A DNA stretch of 64,000 bases from Tropicimonas marinistellae. GTDB lineage: Bacteria; Pseudomonadota; Alphaproteobacteria; Rhodobacterales; Rhodobacteraceae. Below the pieces are notes generated by a model. It had not been told where the DNA came from and did not search any database. It was given only the letters and a program-made list of their open reading frames with translations. Of this stretch, positions 27,656 to 44,883 are shown piece by piece. The stretch covers positions 310,001 to 374,000 of the forward strand of contig NZ_LNCI01000004.1 of NCBI RefSeq assembly GCF_001509585.1, in the 5' to 3' direction. A program made the position numbers and the translations under genes. Every line of letters starts with the position of its first letter. The first letter of the stretch is position 1.

Positions 27656-28951
27656 ATGACCGCAAAGCCGACCCTGACGCCCCATCGCCCCCCGGCCCGC
27701 ACGGTTGTGCTCGCGATGACCGGCGTCGCGTGCCTTCTCGCGGCGTGCTACCTGCTCTACCAGCGTGCGCTGATCACATTTCCCTCGGATCTCTCGGCGA
27801 TCTACATGGCGGCGCGGTTCTACGATCTCGGCCAGTTCGCCCTGATCTACAGCGCCCCCGAGGGGTTCTTCGGCACATCCCCGCCACTCTGGCAGCCGGC
27901 CATCGATGAGCTTGGCATGACCGGCGAATTCGTGACCCCCTTCGTCTACCCGCCCCTCTGGGCCGCCATATTCAGCCCCGTTGCCGCACATCTCGGCCCG
28001 CGCGCGTTCTTCGACCTGGCCGCCGTGGTTCAGATCCCGCTGCTGGCCGCAACGCCGTTTCTCGCCTGGCGGATCGCCACGCCGCGCGCCCCGGAACTGG
28101 GGGTCTGGCTCACGATCAGCGGCGCGCTCCTGTTCACGTCGCAGGTCGCGGCCTTCGCCGTGGATCTGTTGCAGCCGCAAATCCTCGTCACCTTCGTGTC
28201 GCTTCTGGCCTTCGAGCGCTACCGGCACGGACGGTCCGTGACGGCCGGTGCGCTGCTCGGGCTGGCAACCGTCTTCAAACTGGCCCCTGCCGCGCTCGCG
28301 CTCATCTTCCTGCTCGACCGGGACTGGCGCAGTCTCGGCAGCTTCACGGCCACCTGCGCGGTATTCTGTATCGCGAGCCTCCTCACGGTCGGGATCGACC
28401 TGCATCTCGCCTTCCTTGCATCCGTGCGGGAGGTTGGCGAAATCGCCTTCCTGAGCGCGTCCAATTTCTCGGTGGAGCCCCTGCTGTCCGCGTTTTCGGT
28501 CATGTCGGGGGTCACGCCCCCCGTCGACCTCGCGGCGCGCAACATCTCGTTCACGGGCGCGCACGTTGCGCTTTCCGGCGCGGTCGCGAAGGGGCTCTTC
28601 CTGCTTCTGCTTGTCTGGTGCATCTGGCGAAGTGGCAAATGCGCACCGGAATCGCGCCTGACCCTGCGGCTGCTTTCCTTCGCGCTGCTCGCCAATCTCT
28701 TCGGCCCGCTGGGTTGGATTCACTACTACCTCCTGCCGCTCTTTCTGCTGCCGGCCCTGCCAAGCCTCCTGCGCCAGCCATGGGGAAGCCTGCTTCTGGT
28801 CTTCGTCGCCCTCGCCACAAGCCATTGGGTTTTCTGGGCCCTCTACTGGTCCCGTCCGGGCGATCTTCCGGTCGTGATCGTTCAAACCGGCACCTGGCTC
28901 CTTCTGCTGATTTCCGCCAACGCCCTGGCACGGAACGGGCCTGCGGAATAA
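27656..28951 (+). CDS. GT87 (DUF2029)-type membrane glycosyltransferase
   Basis: A 431-residue polytopic protein with about ten hydrophobic segments, resembling GT-C fold transferases of family GT87 that use polyprenyl-phosphate sugars. It has an early acidic pair ([14 protein letters not shown]) after the first membrane helix. [26 protein letters not shown] and [13 protein letters not shown] follow, all patterns of this family. The acceptor and sugar are unknown. The ATG at 27656 is chosen by the basic start before the first helix. A short GC hairpin follows the stop, and carB starts 100 bases downstream. Confidence 0.72.
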   Translation: MTAKPTLTPHRPPARTVVLAMTGVACLLAACYLLYQRALITFPSDLSAIYMAARFYDLGQFALIYSAPEGFFGTSPPLWQPAIDELGMTGEFVTPFVYPPLWAAIFSPVAAHLGPRAFFDLAAVVQIPLLAATPFLAWRIATPRAPELGVWLTISGALLFTSQVAAFAVDLLQPQILVTFVSLLAFERYRHGRSVTAGALLGLATVFKLAPAALALIFLLDRDWRSLGSFTATCAVFCIASLLTVGIDLHLAFLASVREVGEIAFLSASNFSVEPLLSAFSVMSGVTPPVDLAARNISFTGAHVALSGAVAKGLFLLLLVWCIWRSGKCAPESRLTLRLLSFALLANLFGPLGWIHYYLLPLFLLPALPSLLRQPWGSLLLVFVALATSHWVFWALYWSRPGDLPVVIVQTGTWLLLLISANALARNGPAE

Positions 28952-29052
28952 CGACCGGCGACTCCCGTACCGGAGGGGCTTGCGCCCCCCCGCGCGCTGT
29001 CTATAACGCAGACAATTTGCCTGCCCTGACGCCCGCTCCCGGAGACTCACCC

Positions 29053-32370
<3,318 letters not shown>

Positions 32371-32371
32371 G

Positions 32372-32388
32372 GCCGTTCCGGGAACGGC
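32372..32388 (+). terminator. Short hairpin right after carB
   Basis: GCCGTTC-CGG-GAACGGC lies two bases after the carB stop. It is a perfect 7-bp stem but without a T tract, so it is a weak terminator candidate. Confidence 0.35.
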
Positions 32389-32523
32389 ATGCACTCGGCG
32401 GCCTGAACCGTCGTCATCCAACTGACATCCCTCGGCGGTGCTCTGCATCGTCGCGCGGAACAGCATCGAAGGTGGCCGCGTACGAACCACGCGACGCCGG
32501 ACCCCGATGACCCGAGGTACAGG

Positions 32524-33282
32524 ATGTCTCGTTTCGCCCCCGGCGCTTGCGTGCTACGCAGCGACGGCACTGTCACGATTTCCGCGGATCAAATGAAGCA
32601 CGTTTTCATAGTCGCCTATGGCCGCACCGGCTCCACGGCGCTCATGCACGCCCTAAACTGTATCGACGGCGCCTGTATCCGTGGCGAGAACGGCGGCATG
32701 ATCCGCACCCTCGCCGAGGCCGCCACACTGGCCCATGCCGCCAGGCGGCGCCACGCCCATGACAGCGCGGAGGACACGCGGCCCTGGTACGGCGCGGGCG
32801 ACATCCGCGCACGGCGTTTCGGCGCCGCGATTGCCCGCGCTTTCACCCGCACCATCCTCGCCCCGCCCGAGGGCACCCGGCTGACCGGGTTCAAGGAAAT
32901 CCGCTACGCCTCCGACACCCTGACCGACGAGGATTTCGAGGCGGTCCTGCGCTTCATGCTCGAGTGCTTCGACGATCCCTACGTGATCTTCCTCACCCGC
33001 GACCCCGAACAGGTTGCCGAATCCGCCTGGTGGCAGACCCGCGACCGGGAAGCCGTGATGGACGTGCTGGACCTCACCGTTCACCGCTTCCGGATGGCGC
33101 ACGAGGATTACCCGGACCGCACCTTCATGATCGACCATGGCGCCTTCGACACATCGCCCGAAGGGCTGCGCCCGTTGCTGGACTGGCTCGGGGAGGACGT
33201 GCCCTCCGACGTGCTCGCCCGCGCGCTGCTGCAACGGATCGTGATGCCGGAGGAGGCCGACCCGCCGCGATCCCGCGTGTAG
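32524..33282 (+). CDS. Sulfotransferase-family protein
   Basis: A 252-residue protein with the PAPS-binding loop VAYGRTGSTALMHAL near the N-terminus and the second signature YVIFLTRDPEQVAESAWW, with the 3'-phosphate-binding Arg and Ser. The family transfers sulfate from PAPS to hydroxyls or amines; the acceptor is unknown. The start at 32524 has GAGG about six bases upstream. The internal ATG 32593 (MKHVFIVAYG) puts the loop at the very N-terminus, as is common in the family, and may be the real start. It stands between carB and the FabH-like gene. Confidence 0.72.
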   Translation: MSRFAPGACVLRSDGTVTISADQMKHVFIVAYGRTGSTALMHALNCIDGACIRGENGGMIRTLAEAATLAHAARRRHAHDSAEDTRPWYGAGDIRARRFGAAIARAFTRTILAPPEGTRLTGFKEIRYASDTLTDEDFEAVLRFMLECFDDPYVIFLTRDPEQVAESAWWQTRDREAVMDVLDLTVHRFRMAHEDYPDRTFMIDHGAFDTSPEGLRPLLDWLGEDVPSDVLARALLQRIVMPEEADPPRSRV

Positions 33283-33396
33283 CCGTGAAGCCCCGTAAGG
33301 TGCGGCAGCATTTTGTGACCACGACCCCGCGTCACCGGCTATTGACCTCCCCGCACGCCGCGGTGCATGGACGAACACCCGCCAAGGAGGGCCGCG

Positions 33397-34523
<1,127 letters not shown>

Positions 34524-34527
<4 letters not shown>

Positions 34528-34604
34528 TCCGCACCGCCCTGCTCCTCGCCGCCCTCACCGCCCTGCTCTCGGCCTGCGGCGTCCCGCTGGTACCCTTGAT
34601 CTGA
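34524..34604 (+). CDS. Tiny lipoprotein-like peptide (26 residues)
   Basis: The peptide is MIRTALLLAALTALLSAC followed by GVPLVPLI. It is a positively charged start, a hydrophobic core and a perfect lipobox LSAC, so signal peptidase II would leave a nine-residue lipopeptide. It overlaps the FabH-like stop by ATGA, which suggests translational coupling. It resembles the very short lipoproteins (entericidin-like) that bacteria carry, but no family can be assigned. Confidence 0.5.
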
Positions 34605-34991
34605 GCGATAGCGTAGCGCCTCCAACCCGGGGACTCGCGCATCGCCACTCGCGGCCCAGCCTGTGATTTGAGGCCGCGGCTAGAGGTTCACCGCAGGCCG
34701 ATATGCGCCAGCGCGCCCGTCCTGTTCCGGGGCTGACGCAACCCGCGCAAAGGCAACATGTGCGCCCGCCGGCAGCCCTGCAACTGCACCTCTCCCCTGG
34801 AAGTCTCCACCGGCCCGGCACGGGTCTTGAAGACCAACAAACTGACCGCGATTCCGAGGGACGTTCGGTGCGAACCACAACCACGCCGCCACGCGTCGCC
34901 CCCCAACGGTGCGTTTTCTCGACACGTTCCCGGATGTGCGAAAGCGCCCCTACGTAACTTTTTTGTGGACAACTGATACTGCGTCACTAAC
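34605..34991. other. Intergenic stretch before the TetR gene
   Basis: About 390 bases without a supported gene. The last 50 bases are AT-richer (around TACGTAACTTTTTTGTGG) and probably hold the TetR promoter. GATTTGAGGCCGCG near 34667 repeats a string also seen near 27090. Confidence 0.35.
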
Positions 34992-35008
34992 TCTGACATG
35001 ATGTCAGA
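34992..35008. promoter_or_regulatory. Palindromic operator overlapping the TetR start codon
   Basis: TCTGACAT-G-ATGTCAGA is a perfect 8-bp inverted repeat with a single-base centre. It covers both candidate ATG codons of the TetR gene (34998 and 35001). The size and symmetry fit a TetR dimer site, so negative autoregulation is the simplest reading. Sequence shows the palindrome; the binding is inferred. Confidence 0.55.
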
Positions 35009-35672
35009 AGAGACCAAATCCGATCGTGTCAGGGAACAGGTGGCGGAGCGTGCTGCCGCGCCGAGCAAGGCGGCGCAGACGCGATCCGCCATTTTGGATG
35101 CCGGACGAGCATTCCTGGAACGTCATCCCTTTCGGGAACTCACGGTCGGCAATCTGATGGCCGCCACGGGCTACAGCCGGTCAGCATTCTATCAGCACTT
35201 CAACGACCTGCATGGGCTCATGGAGGCCCTGCTTGACGAGGTGAAGGGCGGGATCGTCGAAGGCGCACAACCCTGGCTCAGCGGCGACGGAGACCCGGTT
35301 GCCAGCCTGCAGGAAAGCCTCACGGCCCTTGTCGATGTCGGCCATGAACACGGATCGATCCTGCGCGCGGTTTCGGATGCGGCACCAAGCGACGATAGGC
35401 TTGAGCACGTCTGGCACTCCTTTCTGGGATCGTTTGACGTGATCGTCGCCGCGAGAATTGCGGAGGATCAGGAACGAGCGCTCACGCCGGAGTTCGACCC
35501 GATGCCGGTGGCACGCGCCCTGAACCGTATGGATGCGGGTTTCCTCATTCAGGCGTTCGGCTCTGTCGAGAAATCCGACAAGGATGACGTGCTCGCGGCG
35601 ATCATGCGTGTCTGGCTCTCGACGCTCTACCCATTCGACCCAACGGTGTCGATTGACGGGCGCGAACATTGA
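34998..35672 (+). CDS. TetR/AcrR-family transcriptional regulator
   Basis: A 224-residue protein whose N-terminal helix-turn-helix spans about residues 25-72 (RSAILDAGRAFL, then LTVGNLMAATGYSRSAFYQHF). A helical ligand-binding part follows. TetR repressors release DNA on binding a small molecule; the ligand is unknown. Two adjacent ATGs start the gene, and both lie within a palindrome that is probably its own operator. It is followed after 72 bases by a DUF1254/1214 gene on the same strand, its likely target. Confidence 0.82.
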   Translation: MMSEETKSDRVREQVAERAAAPSKAAQTRSAILDAGRAFLERHPFRELTVGNLMAATGYSRSAFYQHFNDLHGLMEALLDEVKGGIVEGAQPWLSGDGDPVASLQESLTALVDVGHEHGSILRAVSDAAPSDDRLEHVWHSFLGSFDVIVAARIAEDQERALTPEFDPMPVARALNRMDAGFLIQAFGSVEKSDKDDVLAAIMRVWLSTLYPFDPTVSIDGREH

Positions 35673-35744
35673 GCGGTCACACCAGATGCGCAGGCGGAGG
35701 ATCGCTATCCAGCCATCAAGGTTCAACACTAGGGAGGAAGACAG

Positions 35745-37304
35745 ATGACATTCAGAAGGTCACTGGCCGCCACGGCCGGTCTTGCCGTGGTCGCAGGGGG
35801 GCTATGGATCGATCCGCTGGTGGCGCAGGAAGTGCCCACGATGGAGATGACAACGGAGATCCCCGAAGGAGTGACGACGCCCGATAACCTGCAGACGCGG
35901 GTGGGCGAACTGAATTTCTTCGACGGTGTCCCGGATGTGGAATCTGCGCAGAAGATCTACAACCTGCTGGACTTCACTCATGCCTATCAGGCGGTGCTCG
36001 ACGGCACAAAGATCGCGTCGATGGAGGGGCTTCGGAACGGTATTCTGGAATTCGGACCTGCCAACACCACGGCGATCCTGTTCGAAGAATTGATGGATTC
36101 GCACGCTCTGTTCCTGACGGCGAATACCACCAGCGTTTACATGACGTCTTGGCTCGAAATGGGTGACGAGCCGATGGTGATCGAGACGCCGCCCAACGTT
36201 CTCGGCTTCCTAAACGACGCCTGGTTCCGCTATGTCACGGATTTCGGCAACCTCGGTCCAGACGAGGGTCAGGGTGGCAAGTTCCTGATCCTGCCCCCCG
36301 GCTACGAAGGCGAGGTTCCGGAGGGATACTTCGTCGCGCAGACTAACACCTATGGCAACTGGGTGCTGTGGCGCGGCTATCAAGAGAACGGGACGACCGA
36401 CAAGGCGGTCTCCGAGACCAAGGAGCGGTTCCGGATTTACCCTCTGTCGCAAGCCGACAACCCACCCGAGATGACCTTCGTCAACGTCTCCGGCAAGCTC
36501 TTCAATACAATCCATCGCATGGACGTGGAGATTTTCAACGAAATCAATGCCGTCGTCCAGCGCGAGCCGCTCATGGGCGAGCGACCGGAACTGTTGGGCC
36601 ATCTGGCCGCCATCGGGATCGTGAAGGGTCAGGAATTCGCACCGGACTCGCGGATGCAGCCGATCCTCGAAGCGGCCGCGGCTGCGGGTGCTGTGACCGT
36701 CAAGACGCTGATCTCCAAGCCGCGCGACGAACGGTTCTACTGGTATCCGGGCGAAAGCTATTGGCAGACTGCCTTCCCGGGCGGGGCATATACTTGGGAA
36801 CTTGACGGCGTGACATTGCATGACATCCGCGCGGCTTTCCATTTCTATGCGACCGGGATTACCCCGGCGATGGCGCTGAAGGCCGTGGGAAAGGGATCGC
36901 AATATGCCTTCACCTACCGCGACTCCAACGGCAACCCGCTGGACGGTTCCAAGACCTACCGGGTGAACGTGCCGGCAAACGTTCCGGCCGAAGACTTCTG
37001 GTCGTTCACGCTCTACGACAACCAGACACGCTCGATGCTCCAGACGGACGCCCAGTTCCCCGCGATCGGCAGCAATGACGCCGACGTGGTGGAGAACGAG
37101 GACGGCTCTTACGACATCTACTTTGCGCCGGTCGCGCCGGAGGGCAAGGAAAGCAACTGGATCCAGACTGTGCCCGGAAAGGGCTGGAACACGATCTTCC
37201 GCCTCTACGGGCCACTTGAGCCTTGGTTCGACCAGACGTGGCGTCCAGGTGAGATTGAACTGATCAGCTTTGCCTCAACCGGCGAAGCGTGTTCTTGCGA
37301 CTAG
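35745..37304 (+). CDS. Exported DUF1254/DUF1214 protein
   Basis: The 519-residue product has a signal peptide (about residues 1-28, MTFRRSLAATAGLAVVAGG then a cleavage region ending VAQE). An N-terminal DUF1254 part (about 60-190, with LLDFTHAYQAVLDG and TANTTSVYMTSWLEM) is followed by a C-terminal DUF1214 part (about 390-505, with YDNQTRSMLQTDAQFP and NWIQTVPGKGW). This pair of domains is common in secreted or periplasmic proteins of unknown activity. A strong AGGAGG site precedes ATG 35745. It is downstream of, and probably controlled by, the TetR gene. Confidence 0.85.
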   Translation: MTFRRSLAATAGLAVVAGGLWIDPLVAQEVPTMEMTTEIPEGVTTPDNLQTRVGELNFFDGVPDVESAQKIYNLLDFTHAYQAVLDGTKIASMEGLRNGILEFGPANTTAILFEELMDSHALFLTANTTSVYMTSWLEMGDEPMVIETPPNVLGFLNDAWFRYVTDFGNLGPDEGQGGKFLILPPGYEGEVPEGYFVAQTNTYGNWVLWRGYQENGTTDKAVSETKERFRIYPLSQADNPPEMTFVNVSGKLFNTIHRMDVEIFNEINAVVQREPLMGERPELLGHLAAIGIVKGQEFAPDSRMQPILEAAAAAGAVTVKTLISKPRDERFYWYPGESYWQTAFPGGAYTWELDGVTLHDIRAAFHFYATGITPAMALKAVGKGSQYAFTYRDSNGNPLDGSKTYRVNVPANVPAEDFWSFTLYDNQTRSMLQTDAQFPAIGSNDADVVENEDGSYDIYFAPVAPEGKESNWIQTVPGKGWNTIFRLYGPLEPWFDQTWRPGEIELISFASTGEACSCD

Positions 37305-37618
37305 CGAGCGTTTGCTCCCACGCACTCCGGCGGAGGCGGCGCACAGACAGCGCCGCCCCTTTCGGTCCAAGGGACCGAACACGGACATCAGATAAGATCT
37401 CAGATGACCGCGACGTCGACAAAGCAACGCATCGGGCGTAGCGCTCAAGTTAAGCGCGTTGCGCAGTTCGGGCGCGTCTGACGCCCCGACAGACGCCCGG
37501 GAATGCACCGGCCGACCGGGCCGAAAACGGCAGGCAGAGCGCGTCCCGCCGCGCCCGTATACGGCGCGTCGGCCAAAGTGGTCCGGCACCCGGCGCGGCG
37601 CTCAAACCTTTACAAGTG

Positions 37619-37680
37619 GTAAAAACGCCGCCGTAACCCATTGAAATCGCGTGATCAGGCAAGTGTCTCACGCGTGGGAC
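37619..37680 (+). repeat. Dispersed intergenic element, copy A
   Basis: This copy begins GGTAAA and has TAACCCATTGA at 37634-37644. After 19 bases it ends with an imperfect palindrome, TGTCTCACGCGTGGGAC. A second copy at 60455-60516 keeps the same blocks at identical spacing. Both lie between convergent genes; here the neighbours are the DUF1214 and lpdA genes. The rest of the 37305-37707 gap shows no gene. Confidence 0.55.
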
Positions 37681-37701
37681 GGGGCGGCCGGGCCGCCCCG
37701 T
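37679..37701. terminator. Terminator hairpin after lpdA
   Basis: ACGGGGCGG and CCGCCCCGT pair perfectly (extendable to 11 bases) just past the lpdA stop codon. There is a TTT run only on the plus-strand side, so it may serve the convergent transcript as well. Confidence 0.5.
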
Positions 37702-37707
37702 TTCGGG

Positions 37708-39102
37708 TCAGGCGTGGATCGCCCCGTCGCCGCAGGCCAGCGCCGCCTCCCGGACCGCCTCCGAGGTCGTCGGGTGGGCGTGGCAGGTGCGGGCAAGGTC
37801 CTCCGCCGAGGCCCCGAATTCCATCGCCACGCAGATCTCGTGGATCATCTCGCCGGCCGCCGGCCCGAGAATGTGGGCCCCCAGGATGCGGTCGGTTTCC
37901 TTGTCGGCGAGGATCTTCACGAAGCCGTCGGCCTGCATCATCGCCTTGGCCCGCCCGTTGCCCATGAACGAAAACTTGCCGGCCTTGTAGGCCCGCCCCG
38001 CCTCCTTCAGCTGCTCTTCGGTGGCGCCCACGCTGGCCACCTCCGGCGTGGTATAGATGACGCCCGGGATCAGATTGTAGTCGATGTGCGGTTTCTGGCC
38101 GGCGATCATCTCGGCCACAGCACCGCCCTCGTCCTCCGCCTTGTGGGCGAGCATCGCCCCCTCGATCACGTCCCCGATGGCGTAGATTCCCGGCACGCTG
38201 GTCCGGTAGTGCGCGTCCACCGCGATCTGGCCGCGCTTGGTCATCTCGATGCCCAGAGCCTCGAGCCCAAGTCCGTCCGTGAACGGAAGCCGCCCCGTCG
38301 CCACGAGCACCACATCGGCATCGACGGTGCTCTCGGCCCCGTCCTTGCGCATCGCGTAGGTCACCTTCGCCTTGGTCTTCAGCGTCTCCACCTTGGAGAC
38401 GGCGGCACCGGTGACGATCTCCAGCCCCTGCTTCTTCAGCAGTTTCTGGAACGCGCGCGCAACCTCGGCGTCGGAGCCCGGAATGATCCCGTCCATGAAT
38501 TCGATCACGGTCACCTCGGAGCCAAGCCGCTTGTAGACGGACCCCAGCTCCAGCCCGATCACACCTCCACCGACGACGACCATCTTCTTCGGCACCTTCG
38601 GCAGCTCCAGCGCGCCCGTCGAGGTGACAACGATCTTCTCGTCGATCTCGACCTCGGCGCCCGGGATCGAGGCGGAGGTGGATCCGGAGGCAATGATGAT
38701 ATGCTTGGCGCCGTGCACCTCATCGCCCACCTGCACCTTGCCGGCGGCAGGGATCGAGCCCCACCCCTTCAGCCAGTCGATCTTGTTCTTCTTGAACAGG
38801 AATTCGATGCCCTTGGTGTTCTGGCCGATGACGCTCTCCTTGTACGCGAGCATCTGCTCCCAGTCGACGGAGGGTGATTTTCCTTTCAGCCCCATGGCCG
38901 CGAAATTGTGCTCCGCCTCATGTAGCAGATGACTCGCGTGCAGCAGTGCTTTCGACGGGATGCACCCCACGTTCAGGCAGGTACCACCGAGGGTGTCGCG
39001 GCCCTCGACCACGGCTGTCTTGAGCCCAAGCTGGGCACAGCGAATGGCGCAGACATAGCCGCCGGGGCCGCTGCCGATTACAATCACGTCATAGTTGGCC
39101 AT
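37708..39102 (-). CDS. lpdA: Dihydrolipoyl dehydrogenase (E3)
   Basis: Lpd is the FAD flavoprotein that reoxidises dihydrolipoamide of the 2-oxoglutarate dehydrogenase complex with NAD. The 464-residue product has the FAD loop [12 protein letters not shown], the redox disulfide [13 protein letters not shown], the NAD loop [11 protein letters not shown] and the C-terminal HAHPTTSE with the catalytic His-Glu pair. The start is ATG 39102 with AAAGGA upstream. It is the last gene of the suc cluster, separated from sucB by a sulfotransferase-like gene. Confidence 0.96.
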   Translation of the reverse strand: MANYDVIVIGSGPGGYVCAIRCAQLGLKTAVVEGRDTLGGTCLNVGCIPSKALLHASHLLHEAEHNFAAMGLKGKSPSVDWEQMLAYKESVIGQNTKGIEFLFKKNKIDWLKGWGSIPAAGKVQVGDEVHGAKHIIIASGSTSASIPGAEVEIDEKIVVTSTGALELPKVPKKMVVVGGGVIGLELGSVYKRLGSEVTVIEFMDGIIPGSDAEVARAFQKLLKKQGLEIVTGAAVSKVETLKTKAKVTYAMRKDGAESTVDADVVLVATGRLPFTDGLGLEALGIEMTKRGQIAVDAHYRTSVPGIYAIGDVIEGAMLAHKAEDEGGAVAEMIAGQKPHIDYNLIPGVIYTTPEVASVGATEEQLKEAGRAYKAGKFSFMGNGRAKAMMQADGFVKILADKETDRILGAHILGPAAGEMIHEICVAMEFGASAEDLARTCHAHPTTSEAVREAALACGDGAIHA

Positions 39103-39230
39103 GGGTGTCCTTTCTCTCAACACGGGGCGGGGCGGGCATTTCGGCGCCACTGCGCCTGCTCGCCGGGGTCGAAGCGGTCAATCGACCGCCCGCCGGGAAA
39201 TGTTCGGGTAACACGGGGATCGGAGCGCGC

Positions 39231-40100
39231 TCAGAGCACATAGCCGAACTCCTCGAAATCGCGGGCGAAGATATCGGCCACGAGCCTGCGCGCGGCCGCA
39301 TCGGGAACCAGCGGCGCGGCCTTTGGGGCCACATTGCGGGCGGCCTCCAGATCGTAGTCAGATGGAACCGGTCGCGACAGGCGGTCCGCAATCTCAGTCA
39401 GAAACGCGGCCATGTTCTCTGTCCGCCCCACGAGGTCCGGGCGGAAAACATCGGGCCGGATATTGTCGACCTGGGGCCTGAAGTGAGAATCCATCTGCAT
39501 CGCGAGTGCCTGGTCCAGTTCGATCTGCAGATACTCCAGAAACCGCACGAACCCCTCGGGAGTGTTCGGGTGTCGCTCCCAGTCGAACCCGGCCAGGGCG
39601 TTCATCCGCAGACGTTGCCGGGCAAAGCGCGGGCTTCGCAATCCATCCGATTTACAGAGGTAGAGGAACCCCGAAAGGGCGCGTTCCATGGGGTGCCGCA
39701 CCGTCGTCAGCCGCAAGGCTCCTTGCAGAACCTCAAGCGGCGGGCGCCCATCGGCGCGTGCGATCAGGGTCGAAAAAACCCGCGCATCGGCCAGATTGTG
39801 CCCCGCCTGATCCGGGTTCATGCCGACGTTGTCCTCGACATTCGCCGTAAGCGGCACGCCGAATTCCAGGTGGAACAGGAAATACAGCGTGGTCGTGGTG
39901 CCGGTTTTACCATTGGGCCGGAAGGCCCAGGCGCCATCGACCGGTGTGAAAATGTAATTCAGGTAATCCTGCGTCCGCTTCAGATCCGGGAACGCACCGT
40001 CCAGGGTGTCCAACGCGGCCTCGGCCAAACGTTGCTGGCGCTTCCAGTTCGGGACCGGCCGGAAGAAAACCTGGGGCGATGCGGGCGAATCGAGCGTCAT
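39231..40100 (-). CDS. Sulfotransferase-like protein between sucB and lpdA
   Basis: The 289-residue product contains the P-loop-like NGKTGTTTTLYFLFHLE (binding the 5'-phosphosulfate) and LTTVRHPMERALSGFLYL, the 3'-phosphate-binding motif of the sulfotransferase family 2 group. The acceptor is unknown. The start is uncertain: ATG 40100 is used, while a TTG at 40193 would add 31 residues with no clear ribosome site for either. It interrupts the sucB-lpdA order and is unrelated to the tandem pair at 45.8-47.9 kb except at superfamily level. Confidence 0.68.
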   Translation of the reverse strand: MTLDSPASPQVFFRPVPNWKRQQRLAEAALDTLDGAFPDLKRTQDYLNYIFTPVDGAWAFRPNGKTGTTTTLYFLFHLEFGVPLTANVEDNVGMNPDQAGHNLADARVFSTLIARADGRPPLEVLQGALRLTTVRHPMERALSGFLYLCKSDGLRSPRFARQRLRMNALAGFDWERHPNTPEGFVRFLEYLQIELDQALAMQMDSHFRPQVDNIRPDVFRPDLVGRTENMAAFLTEIADRLSRPVPSDYDLEAARNVAPKAAPLVPDAAARRLVADIFARDFEEFGYVL

Positions 40101-40237
40101 GGGCGTCTGGTTCGGAACAGTTGCGTCGGACGGGAAGCTGGATGTCCGATCTCGTTGCGCGAGGGGCGTTGCGCCCTGGTCTGCGGGGCGCAACGCGTCG
40201 GTCGTGTCTGTGGGCTCAGCTCAAGAGCAGGGTGCCC

Positions 40238-41749
40238 TCAGAGATCCATCAGCAGACGGCGCGGATCCTCCAGCGCTTCCTTGACCTTCACGAGGAAGGT
40301 CACGGCGCCCTTGCCGTCGACGATGCGGTGATCGTAGCTCAGCGCGAGGTACATCATCGGGCGGGCGACAATCTCGCCGTTCACCACCATCGGGCGCTGC
40401 TGGATCTTGTGCATGCCGAGGATGCCCGACTGCGGCGGGTTCAGGATCGGGGAAGACATCAGCGAGCCGTAGACGCCACCGTTCGAGATGGTGAAGGTAC
40501 CACCCTGCATCTCCGCCATGGAAAGCTTGCCGTCCCGTGCGCGCTTGCCCTTTTCGGCGATGGCGGCCTCGATCTCGGCGAACGACATCGCGTCGGCGTC
40601 ACGGATAACCGGGACGACGAGGCCCTGTGGCGTGCCCGCGGCAATACCCATATGGACGAAGTTCTTGTAGACGATCTCGTTGCCGTCGATCTCCGCGTTG
40701 ACCTCGGGCACCTCCTTGAGCGCGGCACAGCAGGCCTTGGTGAAGAACGACATGAAGCCAAGGCGAACACCGTGCCGCTTCTCGAACTCGTCCTTGTACT
40801 GGGAGCGCAGGGCCATCGTTTCCGTCATGTCCACCTCGTTATAGGTGGTCAGGATCGCGGCGGTGTTCTGCGCGTCCTTCAGGCGGCGGGCGATGGTGGA
40901 CCGCAGGCGGGTCATCTTGATCCGCTCCTCGCGGGCGGCATCCTCGGCCGGAACCGGGGCGCGCGGCGCGGCGGGGGCGGCGGGCTTCTCGGCCGGGGCG
41001 GTCAACGCCTTGAGTACGTCTTCCTTCATCACCCGCCCGTCGCGGCCGGAGCCCTGCACGGCGGCCGGGTCGATTCCCTTCTCTGCCATCAGCTTGCGTG
41101 CGGAAGGCGCATCGGCAACGTCCTTGGCAGCCGGTGCCGGCGCGGGCGCGGCTTCCGCGACCGGCGCCGCGGCGGCGGGTGCCGTAGCAGCGCCAGCCCC
41201 GGCGGAAATGACCGCGAGTTTGGCGGTCGCATCGACCGTCGCGCCTTCCGGCGCCGTGATCTCGCTCAGGACACCGGACGCAGGCGCGGGCACCTCGACG
41301 GAGACCTTGTCGGTTTCCAGCTCGCAGAGCATTTCATCCTGCGACACCGCATCGCCCACCGCCTTGAACCAGGTGGAAACTGTCGCTTCGGTGACGCTTT
41401 CGCCGAGGGTCGGCACCATGACGTCGACCTCGGAAGCTCCGGATGCGGGAGCGGGCTCGGCAGCCGGTGCCGGGGCGGCTGCGGCGGGCGCGGCCGCGGG
41501 CGCGGCGCCGGCACCCTCGGCGAGCGTGGCCAACAGCGCGTCCACACCGACGGTGTCGCCTTCACCGGCAACGATCTCTCCCAACGTTCCAGCCGCCGGG
41601 GCCGGTACTTCGACCGTCACCTTGTCGGTCTCAAGCTCGCAGAGCATTTCATCGACAGCGACGGCATCGCCGGGCTTCTTGAACCAGGTGGCAACAGTGG
41701 CCTCGGTGACGCTCTCGCCCAGGGTGGGCACGCGGACTTCAATGGTCAT
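40238..41749 (-). CDS. sucB: 2-oxoglutarate dehydrogenase E2 (dihydrolipoyl succinyltransferase)
   Basis: E2 core of the 2-oxoglutarate dehydrogenase complex, which passes succinyl from lipoyl to CoA. The 503-residue product is unusual for SucB in having two lipoyl domains (lysines in [11 protein letters not shown] and [11 protein letters not shown]). Alanine/proline-rich linkers follow, then an E3-binding domain ([11 protein letters not shown]). The catalytic domain ends with [12 protein letters not shown]. The C-terminal [13 protein letters not shown] is the 2-oxoglutarate-type ending. It starts four bases after sucA. Confidence 0.95.
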   Translation of the reverse strand: MTIEVRVPTLGESVTEATVATWFKKPGDAVAVDEMLCELETDKVTVEVPAPAAGTLGEIVAGEGDTVGVDALLATLAEGAGAAPAAAPAAAAPAPAAEPAPASGASEVDVMVPTLGESVTEATVSTWFKAVGDAVSQDEMLCELETDKVSVEVPAPASGVLSEITAPEGATVDATAKLAVISAGAGAATAPAAAAPVAEAAPAPAPAAKDVADAPSARKLMAEKGIDPAAVQGSGRDGRVMKEDVLKALTAPAEKPAAPAAPRAPVPAEDAAREERIKMTRLRSTIARRLKDAQNTAAILTTYNEVDMTETMALRSQYKDEFEKRHGVRLGFMSFFTKACCAALKEVPEVNAEIDGNEIVYKNFVHMGIAAGTPQGLVVPVIRDADAMSFAEIEAAIAEKGKRARDGKLSMAEMQGGTFTISNGGVYGSLMSSPILNPPQSGILGMHKIQQRPMVVNGEIVARPMMYLALSYDHRIVDGKGAVTFLVKVKEALEDPRRLLMDL

Positions 41750-41753
41750 TGTT

Positions 41754-44705
<2,952 letters not shown>

Positions 44706-44779
44706 GTTGGCACCTTCGAGTTATGTTTGGCCGCAACGATGCGGCAGGAGACGGGTCGGGCGGCTTGGAACGGCCTTAC

Positions 44780-44804
44780 CCCGGGCCATTGCGGGTGGCC
44801 CGGG
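44780..44804 (-). other. Intercistronic hairpin between sucD and sucA
   Basis: CCCGGGCCA and TGGCCCGGG pair perfectly over nine bases with a 7-base loop, inside the 178-base gap within the suc cluster. There is no T tract after it on the minus strand, so it looks like an RNA-stability or partial attenuation element rather than a full terminator. Confidence 0.45.
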
Positions 44805-44883
44805 ACAGTGTCTGGACAAGAGAAGCACGTTCGCGACGCTTCTGAAATGGTCATGTCATGCTCCCCTCCCAAGGAGCGGTACA

